DNA of 47,331 bases from Phycisphaerae bacterium (GCA_016873275.1 VGXO01000019.1:1-47331); one strand, 5' to 3'. Numbered from the stretch's first letter, positions 9,826-19,032 are shown. Notes: generated from the sequence alone by a model not told the origin. Numbers and translations are program-made.

Positions 9826-9831
9826 TACCAT
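9826..9831 (+). promoter_or_regulatory. Candidate -10 element for lysS
   Basis: TACCAT in the context GGGTACCATCGCCGC lies 25 nt before the lysS ATG in the 67-nt gap shared with the divergent pfkA. No good -35 hexamer was found. The same GGTAnnnTCGCCGC pattern recurs before other genes of this window. A start near 9838 would give a leader of about 19 nt containing AAGGA. Confidence 0.3.
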
Positions 9832-9856
9832 CGCCGCTCGAAGGACCTCCACGCCG

Positions 9857-11458
9857 ATGTCGACCCCCGCGCCGCACGAGACGCCCGATCCCGCACCCTC
9901 CGCCCACGATCTCGTGGAGGCGAGGCGGGAGAAGCTCCGGCAGTTCCGGGCCGCGGGTCTTGATCCCTACGGTCGCCGCGTCGAGGGTCTGCTCCAGCTC
10001 GCCGACGCGCGGGCGATGTTCGATCCCACGCACCAGGCGGCGGCGGACGCGGGAACCTCGCCGGATCCGCGGCGGCGCGTGGTCGTCGCCGGTCGGGTCA
10101 TGCAGCACCGCGACCTCGGCAAGCTCGTCTTCCTGAGCCTCCGCGACGCGTCGGGCGACCTGCAGGCGACGATCTCGAAGACCGTCGCGGGCGAGGCGGT
10201 CTTCGACCTCGCGAAGCGGCTCGACTACGGCGACCTCGTCGTCGCCGCGGGACCGATCGGGGCGACCAAGCGCGGCGAGGTCTGCGTGTGGGTCGATCGG
10301 CTCGAGCTCGCGAGCAAGAGCCTCGCGCCCCCGCCCGAGAAGTGGCACGGCCTCGTGGACGCGGAGCTGCGGTCGCGTCGGCGGTACGTCGACCTCCACG
10401 CGAATCCCGACAGCATGAAGGTCTTCACCGCGCGGAGCCGGATCGTCGCGCGGATCCGGAGGTTCATGGAGGCGAGGGGCTTCCTCGAGGTCGAGACGCC
10501 GATGATGCAGCCGATCGCCGGCGGCGCCGCGGCGCGACCCTTCGTCACGCACCACAACGCCCTCGACCTGCCGCTGTTCATGCGGGTCGCGCCGGAGCTC
10601 TACCTCAAGCGGCTCCTCGTCGGCGGGATGCCGAAGGTCTTCGAGATCAACCGCAACTTCCGCAACGAGGGCGTCGACCGCAGCCACAACCCCGAGTTCA
10701 CCGCGATGGAGGCGTACGAGGCGTTCGGCGACTACGGGACGATGCTCGAGCTCACCGAGTCGCTGATCCACGAGCTCGCCGTCGCCGCCGCCGAGGAGCG
10801 GCGCGGCGAGGCAGGCGTGGTCGAGGGCGACGGCTCCCGCGGTCCGGTGCTGCCCTTCGGCGACCTCGCCATGGACTACGCCAAGCCCTTCGTCCGCGTC
10901 TCGTACGAGGAGCTCTTCCGTCGCGCCGTCGGCGTCCCGTGCACCGACGCCGCCGCGGTGCGCGAGCGGGCCCGCGCCCTTCGGATCGACGAGGCGTCCA
11001 TGGAGGACTGGCTCGTCGTCAACGAGGTCTTCGAGCGCGTCGCCGAGCCGACGATCGATCCGACGCGTCCCACCTTCGTCCTCGACTATCCGAGCGCGAT
11101 CTCGCCGCTCACGCGACCCCGCCGCGATCGCCCGGAGCTCGCCGAGCGCTGGGACGTCTTCATCGGCGGCATGGAGGTCGGTCCCGCGTACACCGAGCTC
11201 AACGATCCGGACGTCCAGCTCGAGCGCTTCCAGGCGCAGCTCCGCGGGGGCAACGACGAGGAGCGCACCTTCCGGAGCCTCGACGACGACTTCATCGAGG
11301 CGCTTCGGGTCGGCATGCCGCCGGCGGGCGGACTCGGTCTCGGCATCGACCGGATCGTGATGCTGCTGACCAACCGGCTGAACGTCCGCGACGTGATCCT
11401 CTTCCCGCTGCTCCGACCGGCGGGGCATGCCGCCGCCGAGCCGCCCGCGGACGGCTGA
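9857..11458 (+). CDS. lysS: Lysyl-tRNA synthetase, class II
   Basis: Attaches lysine to tRNA-Lys. The 533-aa product has an N-terminal OB-fold anticodon-binding domain (about residues 75-155, VVVAGRVMQHRDLGKLVFLSLRD) and a class II catalytic domain with motif 2 FEINRNFRNEG (262-272), the RSHNPEFTAMEAY segment, and motif 3 GGLGLGIDRIVML near residue 505. The Pro-rich first 18 residues are dispensable-looking. AAGGA lies 11 nt before the ATG. The transglutaminase-like gene begins 2 nt after the stop, so the two are in one transcript. Confidence 0.97.
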   Translation: MSTPAPHETPDPAPSAHDLVEARREKLRQFRAAGLDPYGRRVEGLLQLADARAMFDPTHQAAADAGTSPDPRRRVVVAGRVMQHRDLGKLVFLSLRDASGDLQATISKTVAGEAVFDLAKRLDYGDLVVAAGPIGATKRGEVCVWVDRLELASKSLAPPPEKWHGLVDAELRSRRRYVDLHANPDSMKVFTARSRIVARIRRFMEARGFLEVETPMMQPIAGGAAARPFVTHHNALDLPLFMRVAPELYLKRLLVGGMPKVFEINRNFRNEGVDRSHNPEFTAMEAYEAFGDYGTMLELTESLIHELAVAAAEERRGEAGVVEGDGSRGPVLPFGDLAMDYAKPFVRVSYEELFRRAVGVPCTDAAAVRERARALRIDEASMEDWLVVNEVFERVAEPTIDPTRPTFVLDYPSAISPLTRPRRDRPELAERWDVFIGGMEVGPAYTELNDPDVQLERFQAQLRGGNDEERTFRSLDDDFIEALRVGMPPAGGLGLGIDRIVMLLTNRLNVRDVILFPLLRPAGHAAAEPPADG

Positions 11459-11459
11459 G

Positions 11460-13031
11460 ATGACGACGTCGGCGCCGATCGACCTGGCTCTGGCGGAAGA
11501 AGCTCCCCGGCGGCGTCGCGTCGCGCGGTGGATCGGCGCCTCGCTCGCCGTCGTGATCGGGGCGATCTCGGCGATCGAGGCGATCGCGTCGACCGGCGAC
11601 TGGCGGAGCGTCCGAGATCACCAGTACCTCGTCTCCCTCGATGGCGCCGACTGCGGTCGCATGCGGCGCCAGCGCGAGACCGATGGCGGGCGGAACCGCC
11701 TGCGCGAGACGACCTCGCTCCGCGTCCTTCGGGACGGCACGCCGATCGAGATCGAGATCGAGCTGGAGATGACCGAGACCATCGCGGGCGAGCCGCTCGA
11801 GGTCCGGCGTCGCTTGACCACCAACGGGGCGCCCTCGGTGGTCACCTGGACCTTCGAGCCGGACCGCGTCGAGGTCGTGACCGAGCAGGCGGGTCGCCGC
11901 GCCGTCGATCGGGCATCCCTGCCGCCGCGGGGCGCCGATCGCCCTTGGCTCACGCCGCTGCAGGCGGAGGAGTTCCTCGCGGCGAGGCGCGCCGCGGGCG
12001 CGTCGAAGGTCGAGTGGTCGATGCTCTCCTTCGAGCGGGGGCTCGAGGTGGTGGACGCCGTGGCGACCCGCGTCGAGGACGGCACCTTCCGCTGGCAGGG
12101 GCGGGCGATCCCGGTCGCGCGATGGGAGGTCCGCACGAGCGGCGATCCGCTCGCGGGAACGGAGTCGTGGAGCGAGGACGGACGGCTGGTCGAGGCGATC
12201 GTCCGCACCGGACTCGGCGACCTTCGCATGCGCCTCGTCGAGCCGGAGGTCGCGGCGACCTGGCGATCCGGACCGGCGCCCGACGTCCTTCGGAGCACCG
12301 CCGTGCCGCTCGAGGGACGGCTTCCTCGGGGGAGGATCGCGACGCTTCGCATCAGCCTCGACGAAGGCGAGCTTCCGGCGCTCCCGCGGACCGCGAGCCA
12401 GCAGGTCCTCGCGTCGGAAGCGCGGTCCGCCACCCTTCGGGTCGGCGAGCTCGTGCAGCCTCGGTGGCGGGACGAGGAGCCGCCGCCGGCGATGCTCGCC
12501 TCCACCAGCCTCGCCGACCTCAAGGATCCTGCGCTCGTCGAGCTCGCGAGGGACGCGGGAGGACGAGGCGGTCCGCCCGCGGTGCGTGCCGAGCGCCTGC
12601 GGCGGTTCGTCCGCGGCTACATCCGCGAGGTCGACCTCGAGAGCGCCCTCGCCAGCGCGAGCGAGATCGTCCGATCCCGTCGCGGCGACTGCTCCGAGCA
12701 CGCGGTGCTCCTCGCGGCGCTCCTCCGCCTCGACGGGATTCCCGCCCGCATGGCGGTGGGGCTCGTGCATGCCGATCGCTTTGCCGGGAAGGAGAACGTC
12801 TTCGCGTGGCATGCCTGGACGCAGGCGTGGATCGACGGACGCTGGATCGACCTCGACGCGACCCTCGCCCGGACCCACGAGCGACCGCACGTCATGACCT
12901 CGAGCTCCGACCTCTCGTCGGGACCCTTCGATCCGGCGTGGTCGGCGGTGCTGCCGCTGATGGGCGCGGTGCGGATCGCGGTCGTGGAGCAGGTCGAGCC
13001 GCCCTCGCCCGAGGCGGGAGACTCCCGGTGA
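11460..13031 (+). CDS. Membrane-anchored transglutaminase-like protein
   Basis: A 523-aa protein with one N-terminal hydrophobic helix (about residues 25-44, WIGASLAVVIGAISAIEAIA) and an extracytoplasmic remainder. Residues 60-330 are a beta-rich region of unknown role. The C-terminal part is a transglutaminase-like domain with the Cys-His-Asp triad visible: Cys411 in RRGDCSEHAVLLAALLR, His451 in FAWHAWTQAWIDG and Asp466 in RWIDLDAT. Bacterial members act as proteases or amidases, or are exported proteins of unknown substrate. The start is fixed by the 1-nt gap after the lysS stop. Its TGA overlaps the GTG start of nnrD (GTGA). Confidence 0.85.
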   Translation: MTTSAPIDLALAEEAPRRRRVARWIGASLAVVIGAISAIEAIASTGDWRSVRDHQYLVSLDGADCGRMRRQRETDGGRNRLRETTSLRVLRDGTPIEIEIELEMTETIAGEPLEVRRRLTTNGAPSVVTWTFEPDRVEVVTEQAGRRAVDRASLPPRGADRPWLTPLQAEEFLAARRAAGASKVEWSMLSFERGLEVVDAVATRVEDGTFRWQGRAIPVARWEVRTSGDPLAGTESWSEDGRLVEAIVRTGLGDLRMRLVEPEVAATWRSGPAPDVLRSTAVPLEGRLPRGRIATLRISLDEGELPALPRTASQQVLASEARSATLRVGELVQPRWRDEEPPPAMLASTSLADLKDPALVELARDAGGRGGPPAVRAERLRRFVRGYIREVDLESALASASEIVRSRRGDCSEHAVLLAALLRLDGIPARMAVGLVHADRFAGKENVFAWHAWTQAWIDGRWIDLDATLARTHERPHVMTSSSDLSSGPFDPAWSAVLPLMGAVRIAVVEQVEPPSPEAGDSR

Positions 13032-13939
13032 GGACCCCGCCGATCCCACCTCGCCCCGCCGATGGTCACAAGGGCACCTTCGGCACGGTGCTCGTCGTCG
13101 GCGGCTCCTCCGGCGGGCGGGTCATGGTCGGCGGTCCGGTGCTGGCGGGGCTCGCGGCGCTTCGCGCTGGCGCCGGACTCTGCGAGCTCGCGATGCCGGA
13201 GTCGCTGCTTCCCGCCGCGCTCGGCGTCGCGCCGAGCACGACGGGCGTGCCGCTCCGCGAGCTCGGCGGGCGACTCGACGCCGAGTCGGCGATCGCCTCG
13301 CTCGAGGCGGCGCTCGAGCGAGCGACGGTCGTCGCGGTCGGTCCCGGCTGGGGCGGCGGCGAGGAGGTCGAGGAGCTCCTCGTCGCGATCCTCGAGAGGA
13401 CGCGTTCGCTCGGCAGGGCGCTGGTCCTCGATGCCGACGGACTCAACGCCCTCGCCCGCCTCGGCGGATCGATGCATCTCCCCCCGCACGCGATCCTGAC
13501 GCCGCACCCGGGCGAGTTCCGCCGGCTTGCCGACGCGCGAGGGCTCGCGTCGCTCGACCCGATCTCGCCAGCGACCCGAGCCGACGCGGCGAGGACGATC
13601 TCCCGCGCGCTCGGGGCGGTCGTCGTGCTCAAGGGGCACCGCACGGTCATCGCGGATGGCGATCGAGTCGAGGTGGACGAGGTCGGGGGCTCGATCCTCG
13701 CGACCGGCGGGAGCGGCGACGTCCTGACCGGCGTCGTCGCGGGTCTCTGGAGCCAGTGGATCGCGGGGGGCGCCGAGACCGGCGCGCGGCGATTCGAGTC
13801 GGCGTGCGCGGCGGTGCTCGTGCACGCGACGGCGGGCGACCGTTGGGCGCGAGGTCGCGCCGAGCGAGGGCTCCTCGCGACCGATCTCCTCGCGGAGATT
13901 CCCGCGGCGATCGGCGAGGTCGCCGCGGCGTCCCGGTAG
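13028..13939 (+). CDS. nnrD: ADP-dependent NAD(P)H-hydrate dehydratase
   Basis: Repairs the damaged, hydrated form of NADH and NADPH in an ADP- or ATP-dependent dehydration. The 303-aa ribokinase-like product has HKGTFGTVLVVGGS (14-27), DADGLN (135-140), TPHPGEF (158-164), LKGHRT (201-206) and the anion-hole/catalytic ATGGSGDVL (225-233, Asp231). It is the dehydratase half only; the epimerase domain (NnrE) that is fused to it in many bacteria is absent and not seen nearby. The start is GTG, embedded in the upstream gene's stop codon (GTGA), implying coupled translation. Confidence 0.92.
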   Translation: MRTPPIPPRPADGHKGTFGTVLVVGGSSGGRVMVGGPVLAGLAALRAGAGLCELAMPESLLPAALGVAPSTTGVPLRELGGRLDAESAIASLEAALERATVVAVGPGWGGGEEVEELLVAILERTRSLGRALVLDADGLNALARLGGSMHLPPHAILTPHPGEFRRLADARGLASLDPISPATRADAARTISRALGAVVVLKGHRTVIADGDRVEVDEVGGSILATGGSGDVLTGVVAGLWSQWIAGGAETGARRFESACAAVLVHATAGDRWARGRAERGLLATDLLAEIPAAIGEVAAASR

Positions 13940-13972
13940 ACTCGCCGCCTCGCCACGCAGGGAATTCGTCCG

Positions 13973-14968
13973 ATGACCTCGATGCCCCACGCCTTCATCC
14001 GCGACCTCGGCGACGTCGGGTACGTGGAGGGCGTCTACTCGCTCGTGAACCCGCAGATCGGGACCACCCGGCAGGGCAAGCCGTTCCTGAAGTGCCTGCT
14101 CCGCGACGCGAGCGGCGAGATCGCCGCCCGCAAGTGGACCTTCGAGGAGTCGGCGCTCGCGGCGCTGACCTCGGCGGGCTTCGCCTTCGTCCGCGGCAAC
14201 GTGCAGCGGTACCAGAACCAGCGGCAGCTGATCGTCGAGCAGATCGAGCCGACCGAGGTCTCCGACGAGCAGATCCTCGATCTTCTCCCGACCACCAAGC
14301 ACGACATCCCCGCGATGTTCGCGGAGCTCTCGACGATCCTCGGCTCGCTGCGGCATCCGGGTATGAAGGCGCTGATGCAGGAGTTCCTCGCGAACGAGTC
14401 GCTCATGGAGCGGTTCCGCCGAGCCCCCGCGGCGACCTCGCTGCACCATGCCTACATCGGCGGACTCCTCGAGCACACGCTGCAGCTCGTGAAGGTCGCG
14501 GACTCGATCCTGCCGCTCTATCCGGGGCTGAACCGGGACATCGTGATCGCGGGACTGTTCCTGCATGACCTCGGGAAGACGATGGAGCTCTCCTGGGACC
14601 GCGGGTTCTCCTACACCGCGGAGGGCAACCTGCTCGGGCACACCGTCCAAGGGCTCCTCGTGCTGCGGTCGCTCGCCGGGAAGGTGCGCGCCGCCGGGCA
14701 CGATCTCCCGGCGCCGGCGCTCCTCGTCCTGCAGCACATCGTCCTGAGCCACCACGGGCAGCTCGAGTTCGGGGCGACCAAGATCCCCGCGACGCCGGAG
14801 GCGATCTTCGTGCATCACCTCGACAACCTCGACGCGAAGACCCACATCGCGCTGGCGCAGTGCGATCGGGCGTCGATCGAGGGCGGGATCGAGCCGGGGC
14901 TCGAGTTCACCGAACGGATCTGGTCGCTCGACACTCGGCTCTACCGACCGGATCCGCTTCAGGGCTGA
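13973..14968 (+). CDS. YhaM-type OB-fold plus HD-domain 3'-5' exoribonuclease
   Basis: A 331-aa protein with an OB-fold (about residues 15-95, VYSLVNPQIGTTRQGKPFLKC and following) and an HD phosphohydrolase domain: LHHAYIGGLLEHTL (157-170), FLHDLGK (196-202, the His-Asp pair), and IVLSHHG further on. This architecture is that of Bacillus YhaM, a metal-dependent 3'-5' exonuclease of RNA and single-stranded DNA. A TAGACT box overlaps the nnrD stop at 13937 and may give a separate promoter. Starts at 13973 or 13982 are both possible. Its last 10 nt overlap the 3' end of the convergent gene. Confidence 0.88.
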   Translation: MTSMPHAFIRDLGDVGYVEGVYSLVNPQIGTTRQGKPFLKCLLRDASGEIAARKWTFEESALAALTSAGFAFVRGNVQRYQNQRQLIVEQIEPTEVSDEQILDLLPTTKHDIPAMFAELSTILGSLRHPGMKALMQEFLANESLMERFRRAPAATSLHHAYIGGLLEHTLQLVKVADSILPLYPGLNRDIVIAGLFLHDLGKTMELSWDRGFSYTAEGNLLGHTVQGLLVLRSLAGKVRAAGHDLPAPALLVLQHIVLSHHGQLEFGATKIPATPEAIFVHHLDNLDAKTHIALAQCDRASIEGGIEPGLEFTERIWSLDTRLYRPDPLQG

Positions 14969-16347
14969 CGCCGAGAGACCGCCTCCGAGACCGCCGAGGC
15001 GCACGCCTCCGCGAGCGAGTCGATCGCCGAGGGCTCGTGGAGCGGGAACGCCCAGTCGCGGCGGGCGGCGATCTGGGCAGATCGGGTCGCCTCGCGAGGT
15101 TCGGGCACCGAACGGTCCCGCCGCTCGCGGTCGATCGCCTCGTGCATCGCGAGGTACGCGCGGCGCCGAGCCGGCGATCGCCGCGGTGCCCCGTCGATCC
15201 GCGCGAGGCAGGACCGCTTGGTCTCGCTCGGCGAGCCGTCGATCGCGGCGAAGGGATCGTGCCAGCGGCGGCGCGATGGGACCACGTTGCCCTCGCCTCC
15301 TTCGGCTTCGCCAAGCGGAAGCCGAAGGTCCGCGGTCACGAGCGAGATCGGCGCGAGCCTCGCCCCGAGCCACGACTCGAACCAGCGCTCGGTCACGCGG
15401 TCGTACCGCCAGCCGCCGCGACCGTGGATGAAGTGGTCGACGACGAGGCGTACGAGACCCGTCAAGAGCAGTCCGCGGGGCGCAAGGAGAGACGGCACCG
15501 CGAGCGCCTCGGCGCGGAGGAGCCCGCGTCGAGCGGAGGGCGTCGCCGCGCGGTCGAGGATCACCCGTTCGCGAGGGCGACTCGCCGAGATCCTCCAGAG
15601 CGGTGCCTCGACGCGAGCCTCGTCGATCGCGAGCGGTCGCGCGGCCCGCGGATCGAGGGCGAGGGCGGCGTTGAAGGAGCCCGCGGCGGCGGCGGGATCG
15701 TCGGCGATCGCGTCGAGGAGCGCGAGCCCGATCGGCGTCGCGAGGATGGTGCTCGCGCGGATCGGCTCACGGCGGGGGATCCACGCGGCGGCGAGGTCCG
15801 CGATCGCCCCGCTCACCTGCGAGGCGGCGTCTCCCGCGTCGGCGTGGGTGGTGATCGCGGCGAGGACCTCGCCCGCCCCTCGCACCACGCTCGGAAGGCA
15901 GTCCCGGAGATCCGCGTCGCGGCGGGCGATCACGCTCGGGCGCCGACCCGTCGGCGCGTCGCGGTGCGGCTCGTCGAAGGGAATCGAGGCGACCTCGAGC
16001 GCCGAGGCGTCTCGTCCCCGCGGCAGGAGGAGCGGACCGATCGGATGGACGTCCTGATCGACGAGCAGGCGGATCTCGGTGCCGCCGGCCGTCTCGGCGA
16101 GGCGCGAGCTCGCGAGGTACTTCGCCAGGATTCCCGGATGCCAGAGGGTCGCCTGATGTCCGGTGGCGACGAGCGGACCGAAGGGATCGTCTCCACGCGG
16201 AGCCAGGAACTCCGCTCTCGCCTCGGCGACCGCCCTCCGGATCGCCGAAGGCGCCTGCGCGAGCCGGACCGCAATCTCGTCGCCGCGAGCGGGCGATGCG
16301 AGTCCGTCCGTGGTGAGCAGGGAACCTCCGGGCATGTCGGAGATCAT
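14959..16347 (-). CDS. Unrecognised TGHQ-motif protein, possibly distant to BshC
   Basis: A 462-aa soluble protein that I cannot assign to a characterised family. The N-terminal ATGHQATLWHPGILAKYL (61-78) recalls the TGQQ motif of the bacillithiol-synthesis protein BshC, and FIHGRGGWRYDRVT (306-319) followed by a TADLRLPL-type strand also looks like a conserved block. I recall similar unannotated proteins in planctomycetes but cannot verify this. No signal peptide or membrane helix is present. Starts at 16347 or at the second Met (16335) are both possible. It lies 37 nt after the GT2 gene on the same strand and overlaps the convergent nuclease gene by 10 nt. Confidence 0.6.
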   Translation of the reverse strand: MISDMPGGSLLTTDGLASPARGDEIAVRLAQAPSAIRRAVAEARAEFLAPRGDDPFGPLVATGHQATLWHPGILAKYLASSRLAETAGGTEIRLLVDQDVHPIGPLLLPRGRDASALEVASIPFDEPHRDAPTGRRPSVIARRDADLRDCLPSVVRGAGEVLAAITTHADAGDAASQVSGAIADLAAAWIPRREPIRASTILATPIGLALLDAIADDPAAAAGSFNAALALDPRAARPLAIDEARVEAPLWRISASRPRERVILDRAATPSARRGLLRAEALAVPSLLAPRGLLLTGLVRLVVDHFIHGRGGWRYDRVTERWFESWLGARLAPISLVTADLRLPLGEAEGGEGNVVPSRRRWHDPFAAIDGSPSETKRSCLARIDGAPRRSPARRRAYLAMHEAIDRERRDRSVPEPREATRSAQIAARRDWAFPLHEPSAIDSLAEACASAVSEAVSRRQP

Positions 16348-16384
16348 CGCCCGAGGCGGGATCGAATGATCAGGACTGGGTCGC

Positions 16385-17218
16385 TCAGGACTCGCTCGGG
16401 GAGTCGGCGCGGACGATGCCGGTCAGGATCGCGGTGCCGTAGCGGGAGGTGCGCCGACCGGAGATCCCGAGCCCCTGCAGCGCCGTCGGCGGCAGCAGCT
16501 CGCGGCAGCGAAGGAGCTCGCGGGCGAGCGTCGCCTGGTAGATCCTGCGGCGGGTGCGAGGATCATCGAGCGGTCCGCCAAAGGATCGGGAGGGGTCGTT
16601 GTAGATGAGCCTCACCGGGATCTCGCGGACGCGGAGACCCGCCGCCGCCGCCTGCACCCAGAACTGCATGGGGAAGTCGTATCCGTCGACGTCGAGGCGC
16701 AGCCGGCGGCACGCCGCGATCCGGTACGCCTTGAAGCCGCAGAAGGAGTCGGTGAGGCTCCAGCCAAGCCGCAGGTTGATCTCCGCGGTGAGCTCGGCGT
16801 TGATCGAGCGGCGATCGGGCGGGGGCGCGTCGTCGCGGTGGTCGGCGACGAGGTATCGGCTTCCGCTGATCACGTCGGCGGGATGCGAGCCGTCGTCCGC
16901 CTGCTCGATCGCGCGGACGAACTCGGGAATCGCGTCCGGCTCGTGCTGCTCGTCGCAGTCCATCACGATCAGCCACTCATGCTCGTCCATCGCGGCCGCG
17001 CGGATCATCTCCCGCATCGATCGTCCGTAGCCGCGGTTCTCGCGGTGGCGGATGACCTCGACGGGATGCTCGGCAAGGAGCGCCGGCGTCCGGTCCGTGG
17101 ACCCATCGTCCACCACCAGGATGTCGCGGGCATGGCGACGCACCCTCGCGAGGACCCTCGTGAGGTGCTTCTCCTCGTTGAAGACCGGGATGCCCAGCAG
17201 GATGCGGCTTCGGTCCAC
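16385..17218 (-). CDS. GT2 family glycosyltransferase, dolichol-phosphate-mannose-synthase-like
   Basis: A 277-aa GT-A fold enzyme. Visible motifs are ILLGIPVFNEEKHL (6-19), VVDDGSTD (35-42), MDCDEQHEP (86-94, metal-binding DxD equivalent), SGSRY and the later DSFCGFKAYR. This pattern fits transferases that put a sugar on a polyprenyl-phosphate or similar acceptor. No C-terminal membrane helices are present, so it is cytosolic or peripheral. I prefer the GTG at 17218, which has GGAG 6 nt upstream and begins just before the conserved strand; a GTG at 17269 would add 17 residues without a ribosome binding site. The donor and acceptor are unknown. Confidence 0.85.
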   Translation of the reverse strand: MDRSRILLGIPVFNEEKHLTRVLARVRRHARDILVVDDGSTDRTPALLAEHPVEVIRHRENRGYGRSMREMIRAAAMDEHEWLIVMDCDEQHEPDAIPEFVRAIEQADDGSHPADVISGSRYLVADHRDDAPPPDRRSINAELTAEINLRLGWSLTDSFCGFKAYRIAACRRLRLDVDGYDFPMQFWVQAAAAGLRVREIPVRLIYNDPSRSFGGPLDDPRTRRRIYQATLARELLRCRELLPPTALQGLGISGRRTSRYGTAILTGIVRADSPSES

Positions 17219-17290
17219 GGCGTGCTCCGGGGCGGACTTCGTGGGGCGTCCGAAACCTTCGTGGACCACGCGACGCGGGTTTCGGAAGCG

Positions 17291-18775
17291 TCAGATCTCG
17301 GGAAGCCGCTTCCGCTGCCAGAGCCGCCGAAGATCCTCCGGATCGATCGGCGTCGTCACCGTACCGTCGAGATCGCGCCGCTCCAACAGTCGTCCTTCCG
17401 AATCGAACCGCTGGATCGTGGGCTGGGGATCGTCGGGATGCAGCAGGGTCCGCACCTCGAATCCTCCGGGCGGATCCGAGAGCGGCACGATCTGCTCGAC
17501 GCGACGCGGCACCTCGCCGAGCCGGCGGTCGTAGGCGCGCCACGCGAACTCGCCGCCTGCGGAGGCGAGCGGCGCGAGCAACGGACCGAGCAGGGCGAGC
17601 TCCGCTTGGGTCGCGTAGGGCTCGTCGGGCAGCGGGAACCGTCGAGGCTCCCGCGACATCGACTCGCGGTTCGCGATGATCACCTCGAGCACCGAGCGAG
17701 GCTGGGCGGGCGTGGGACGCGCACGCAGACCGGTCTCCGCGTTGGTCGGCTCGGCGCGGCTCCCTCGGATCGTCTGCCGCAGCGACCACGCCTCGCTCGT
17801 CCGATCGAGCGAGGTCCACGCCCGAAGCGAGAGATCCAGCATCTCGCGCGAGGTCCCCGCGGCGGTCTCGGGCGGAAGCATGCGTCCCTCGATCACGACG
17901 AGCAGACCTTCCTCGCGCTCGGAGTCGCGGAGACCGGCAGGATCGCGCGAGCCATCCACGAGTCCCTGCGGCGCGATGGTCGCCCGCACGGCGAGGCATC
18001 CGACCTCTCGCGCCGGCTCCTCGCCGACGGCGGGGCGATGCAGGCGATACCAGCGGACCTCGCCATCGGCGAGCTCGCGCAGGCGATCCTCGCGGAACGA
18101 CGCCTCACGACGCCGACCGGCATCGAGAAGCGAACGCTCGAAGGTTCGCTGCTGCTCGCCGTCCTGCACCCGCATGGTGCCGAGCAGCGCCTCGACCTCG
18201 GCGCGGGACGCCTCGAAGGACTGCGGGGTCATCGCGATGCTCGCGGCGACGTACTCGCCGGAATCGCGGGGCACGACGAGGTAGCCGAGGATCCCGGTGG
18301 GGGCAGGCGGCGTGCCCTCGGCGGCGTCGGGCTCCGTCGTGCCGAGCGAACGCTCGAGCAGCAGGAAGTGCCCCTCGCGATCCGCGGTCGCGAAGGGGCG
18401 ATTGACGCGGATGGTGAAGGTGACGCCGGCGTCGCGGAGCGACTGCAGGTAGTCGATCACCTCGTCGATCGCCTCTCGGGGCTGATCGGTCGCCGTCGCT
18501 CCTCGAAAGGGCTCGATCGCGATGGTCCACGGCGGCGACTCGATCGGGCGGGAAAGAAACGCCCGCGGAACGCCGTCCTCGCGGACCCGCACGACCGAGG
18601 CGACGCCGGGGGGGACCTCCACGGAGACGCCGAGGGTGCGGAACTCGACGCGGGGTCCGATGGCGGAGGAGGGCGGATCGGCAGCGAGACCACGATCCCC
18701 CGAGACCACCGACGCCAGAAGGGCAAGGACCGCGGTGGCTCCGAGGATGCTGCGGCGGGGCTCGGGGTGCTTCAT
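17291..18775 (-). CDS. Secreted protein of unknown function
   Basis: A 494-aa protein with a clear signal peptide: basic MKHPEPRRS, the hydrophobic stretch ILGATAVLALLASVVSG, and a likely cleavage near residue 30. The mature part is an alternating alpha/beta protein without a motif I recognise. Residues about 95-200 (GATATDQPREAIDEVIDYLQSL and following) might be a compact lipoprotein-like alpha/beta domain. The C-terminal WQRKRLPEI is short and basic. The start is fixed by the signal peptide. A TACGAT box at 18837-18832 on the minus strand may be its -10 element. It is transcribed away from the ribosomal block. Confidence 0.7.
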   Translation of the reverse strand: MKHPEPRRSILGATAVLALLASVVSGDRGLAADPPSSAIGPRVEFRTLGVSVEVPPGVASVVRVREDGVPRAFLSRPIESPPWTIAIEPFRGATATDQPREAIDEVIDYLQSLRDAGVTFTIRVNRPFATADREGHFLLLERSLGTTEPDAAEGTPPAPTGILGYLVVPRDSGEYVAASIAMTPQSFEASRAEVEALLGTMRVQDGEQQRTFERSLLDAGRRREASFREDRLRELADGEVRWYRLHRPAVGEEPAREVGCLAVRATIAPQGLVDGSRDPAGLRDSEREEGLLVVIEGRMLPPETAAGTSREMLDLSLRAWTSLDRTSEAWSLRQTIRGSRAEPTNAETGLRARPTPAQPRSVLEVIIANRESMSREPRRFPLPDEPYATQAELALLGPLLAPLASAGGEFAWRAYDRRLGEVPRRVEQIVPLSDPPGGFEVRTLLHPDDPQPTIQRFDSEGRLLERRDLDGTVTTPIDPEDLRRLWQRKRLPEI

Positions 18776-18831
18776 GGCGGGTCTCGACGCGGGTCCGGAG
18801 GGACTTCCTCCTGAGGGGGTCCGCGGCGGCG

Positions 18832-18837
18832 ATCGTA
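18832..18837 (-). promoter_or_regulatory. Candidate -10 element of the secreted-protein gene
   Basis: On the minus strand, TACGAT in the context CCCTACGATCGCCGC lies about 57 nt before the ATG. It belongs to the recurring TAnnnT-plus-CGCCGC pattern. There is no clear -35 box. Confidence 0.25.
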
Positions 18838-18910
18838 GGGGCAGGGTCGCCCGGACCGGCGCCGGCGGCGGTCCGGGGTCAGTGCGGCGCGACCGCATCG
18901 ACGTAAGGGA

Positions 18911-18938
18911 TTGACAGCGGGTCGCTTCCCCCTACACT
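18911..18938 (+). promoter_or_regulatory. Promoter of the ribosomal protein block
   Basis: TTGACA (18911-18916, perfect consensus -35) is followed after 16 nt by TACACT (18933-18938, four of six matches to TATAAT). Transcription should start near 18945. This is the best sigma70-type promoter on the plus strand of the window and stands before the longest operon. The 404-nt gap 18776-19179 otherwise contains the roughly 235-nt rpsJ leader and no gene. Confidence 0.7.
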
Positions 18939-19032
18939 GCCCGGTTCGCGCCGAGTCGTGGCGGTGCGGGTCGGCGTCGGCGGGTGACCCATGGCGGGGT
19001 CGCTCGACATCCACCGAGTCGATGGCGTGTCG

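Noticed and set aside
8027-11428. 1133-codon open frame on the minus strand over lysS and pfkA
   Set aside because: lysS is certain on the plus strand and pfkA in another minus frame; this frame has no motifs.
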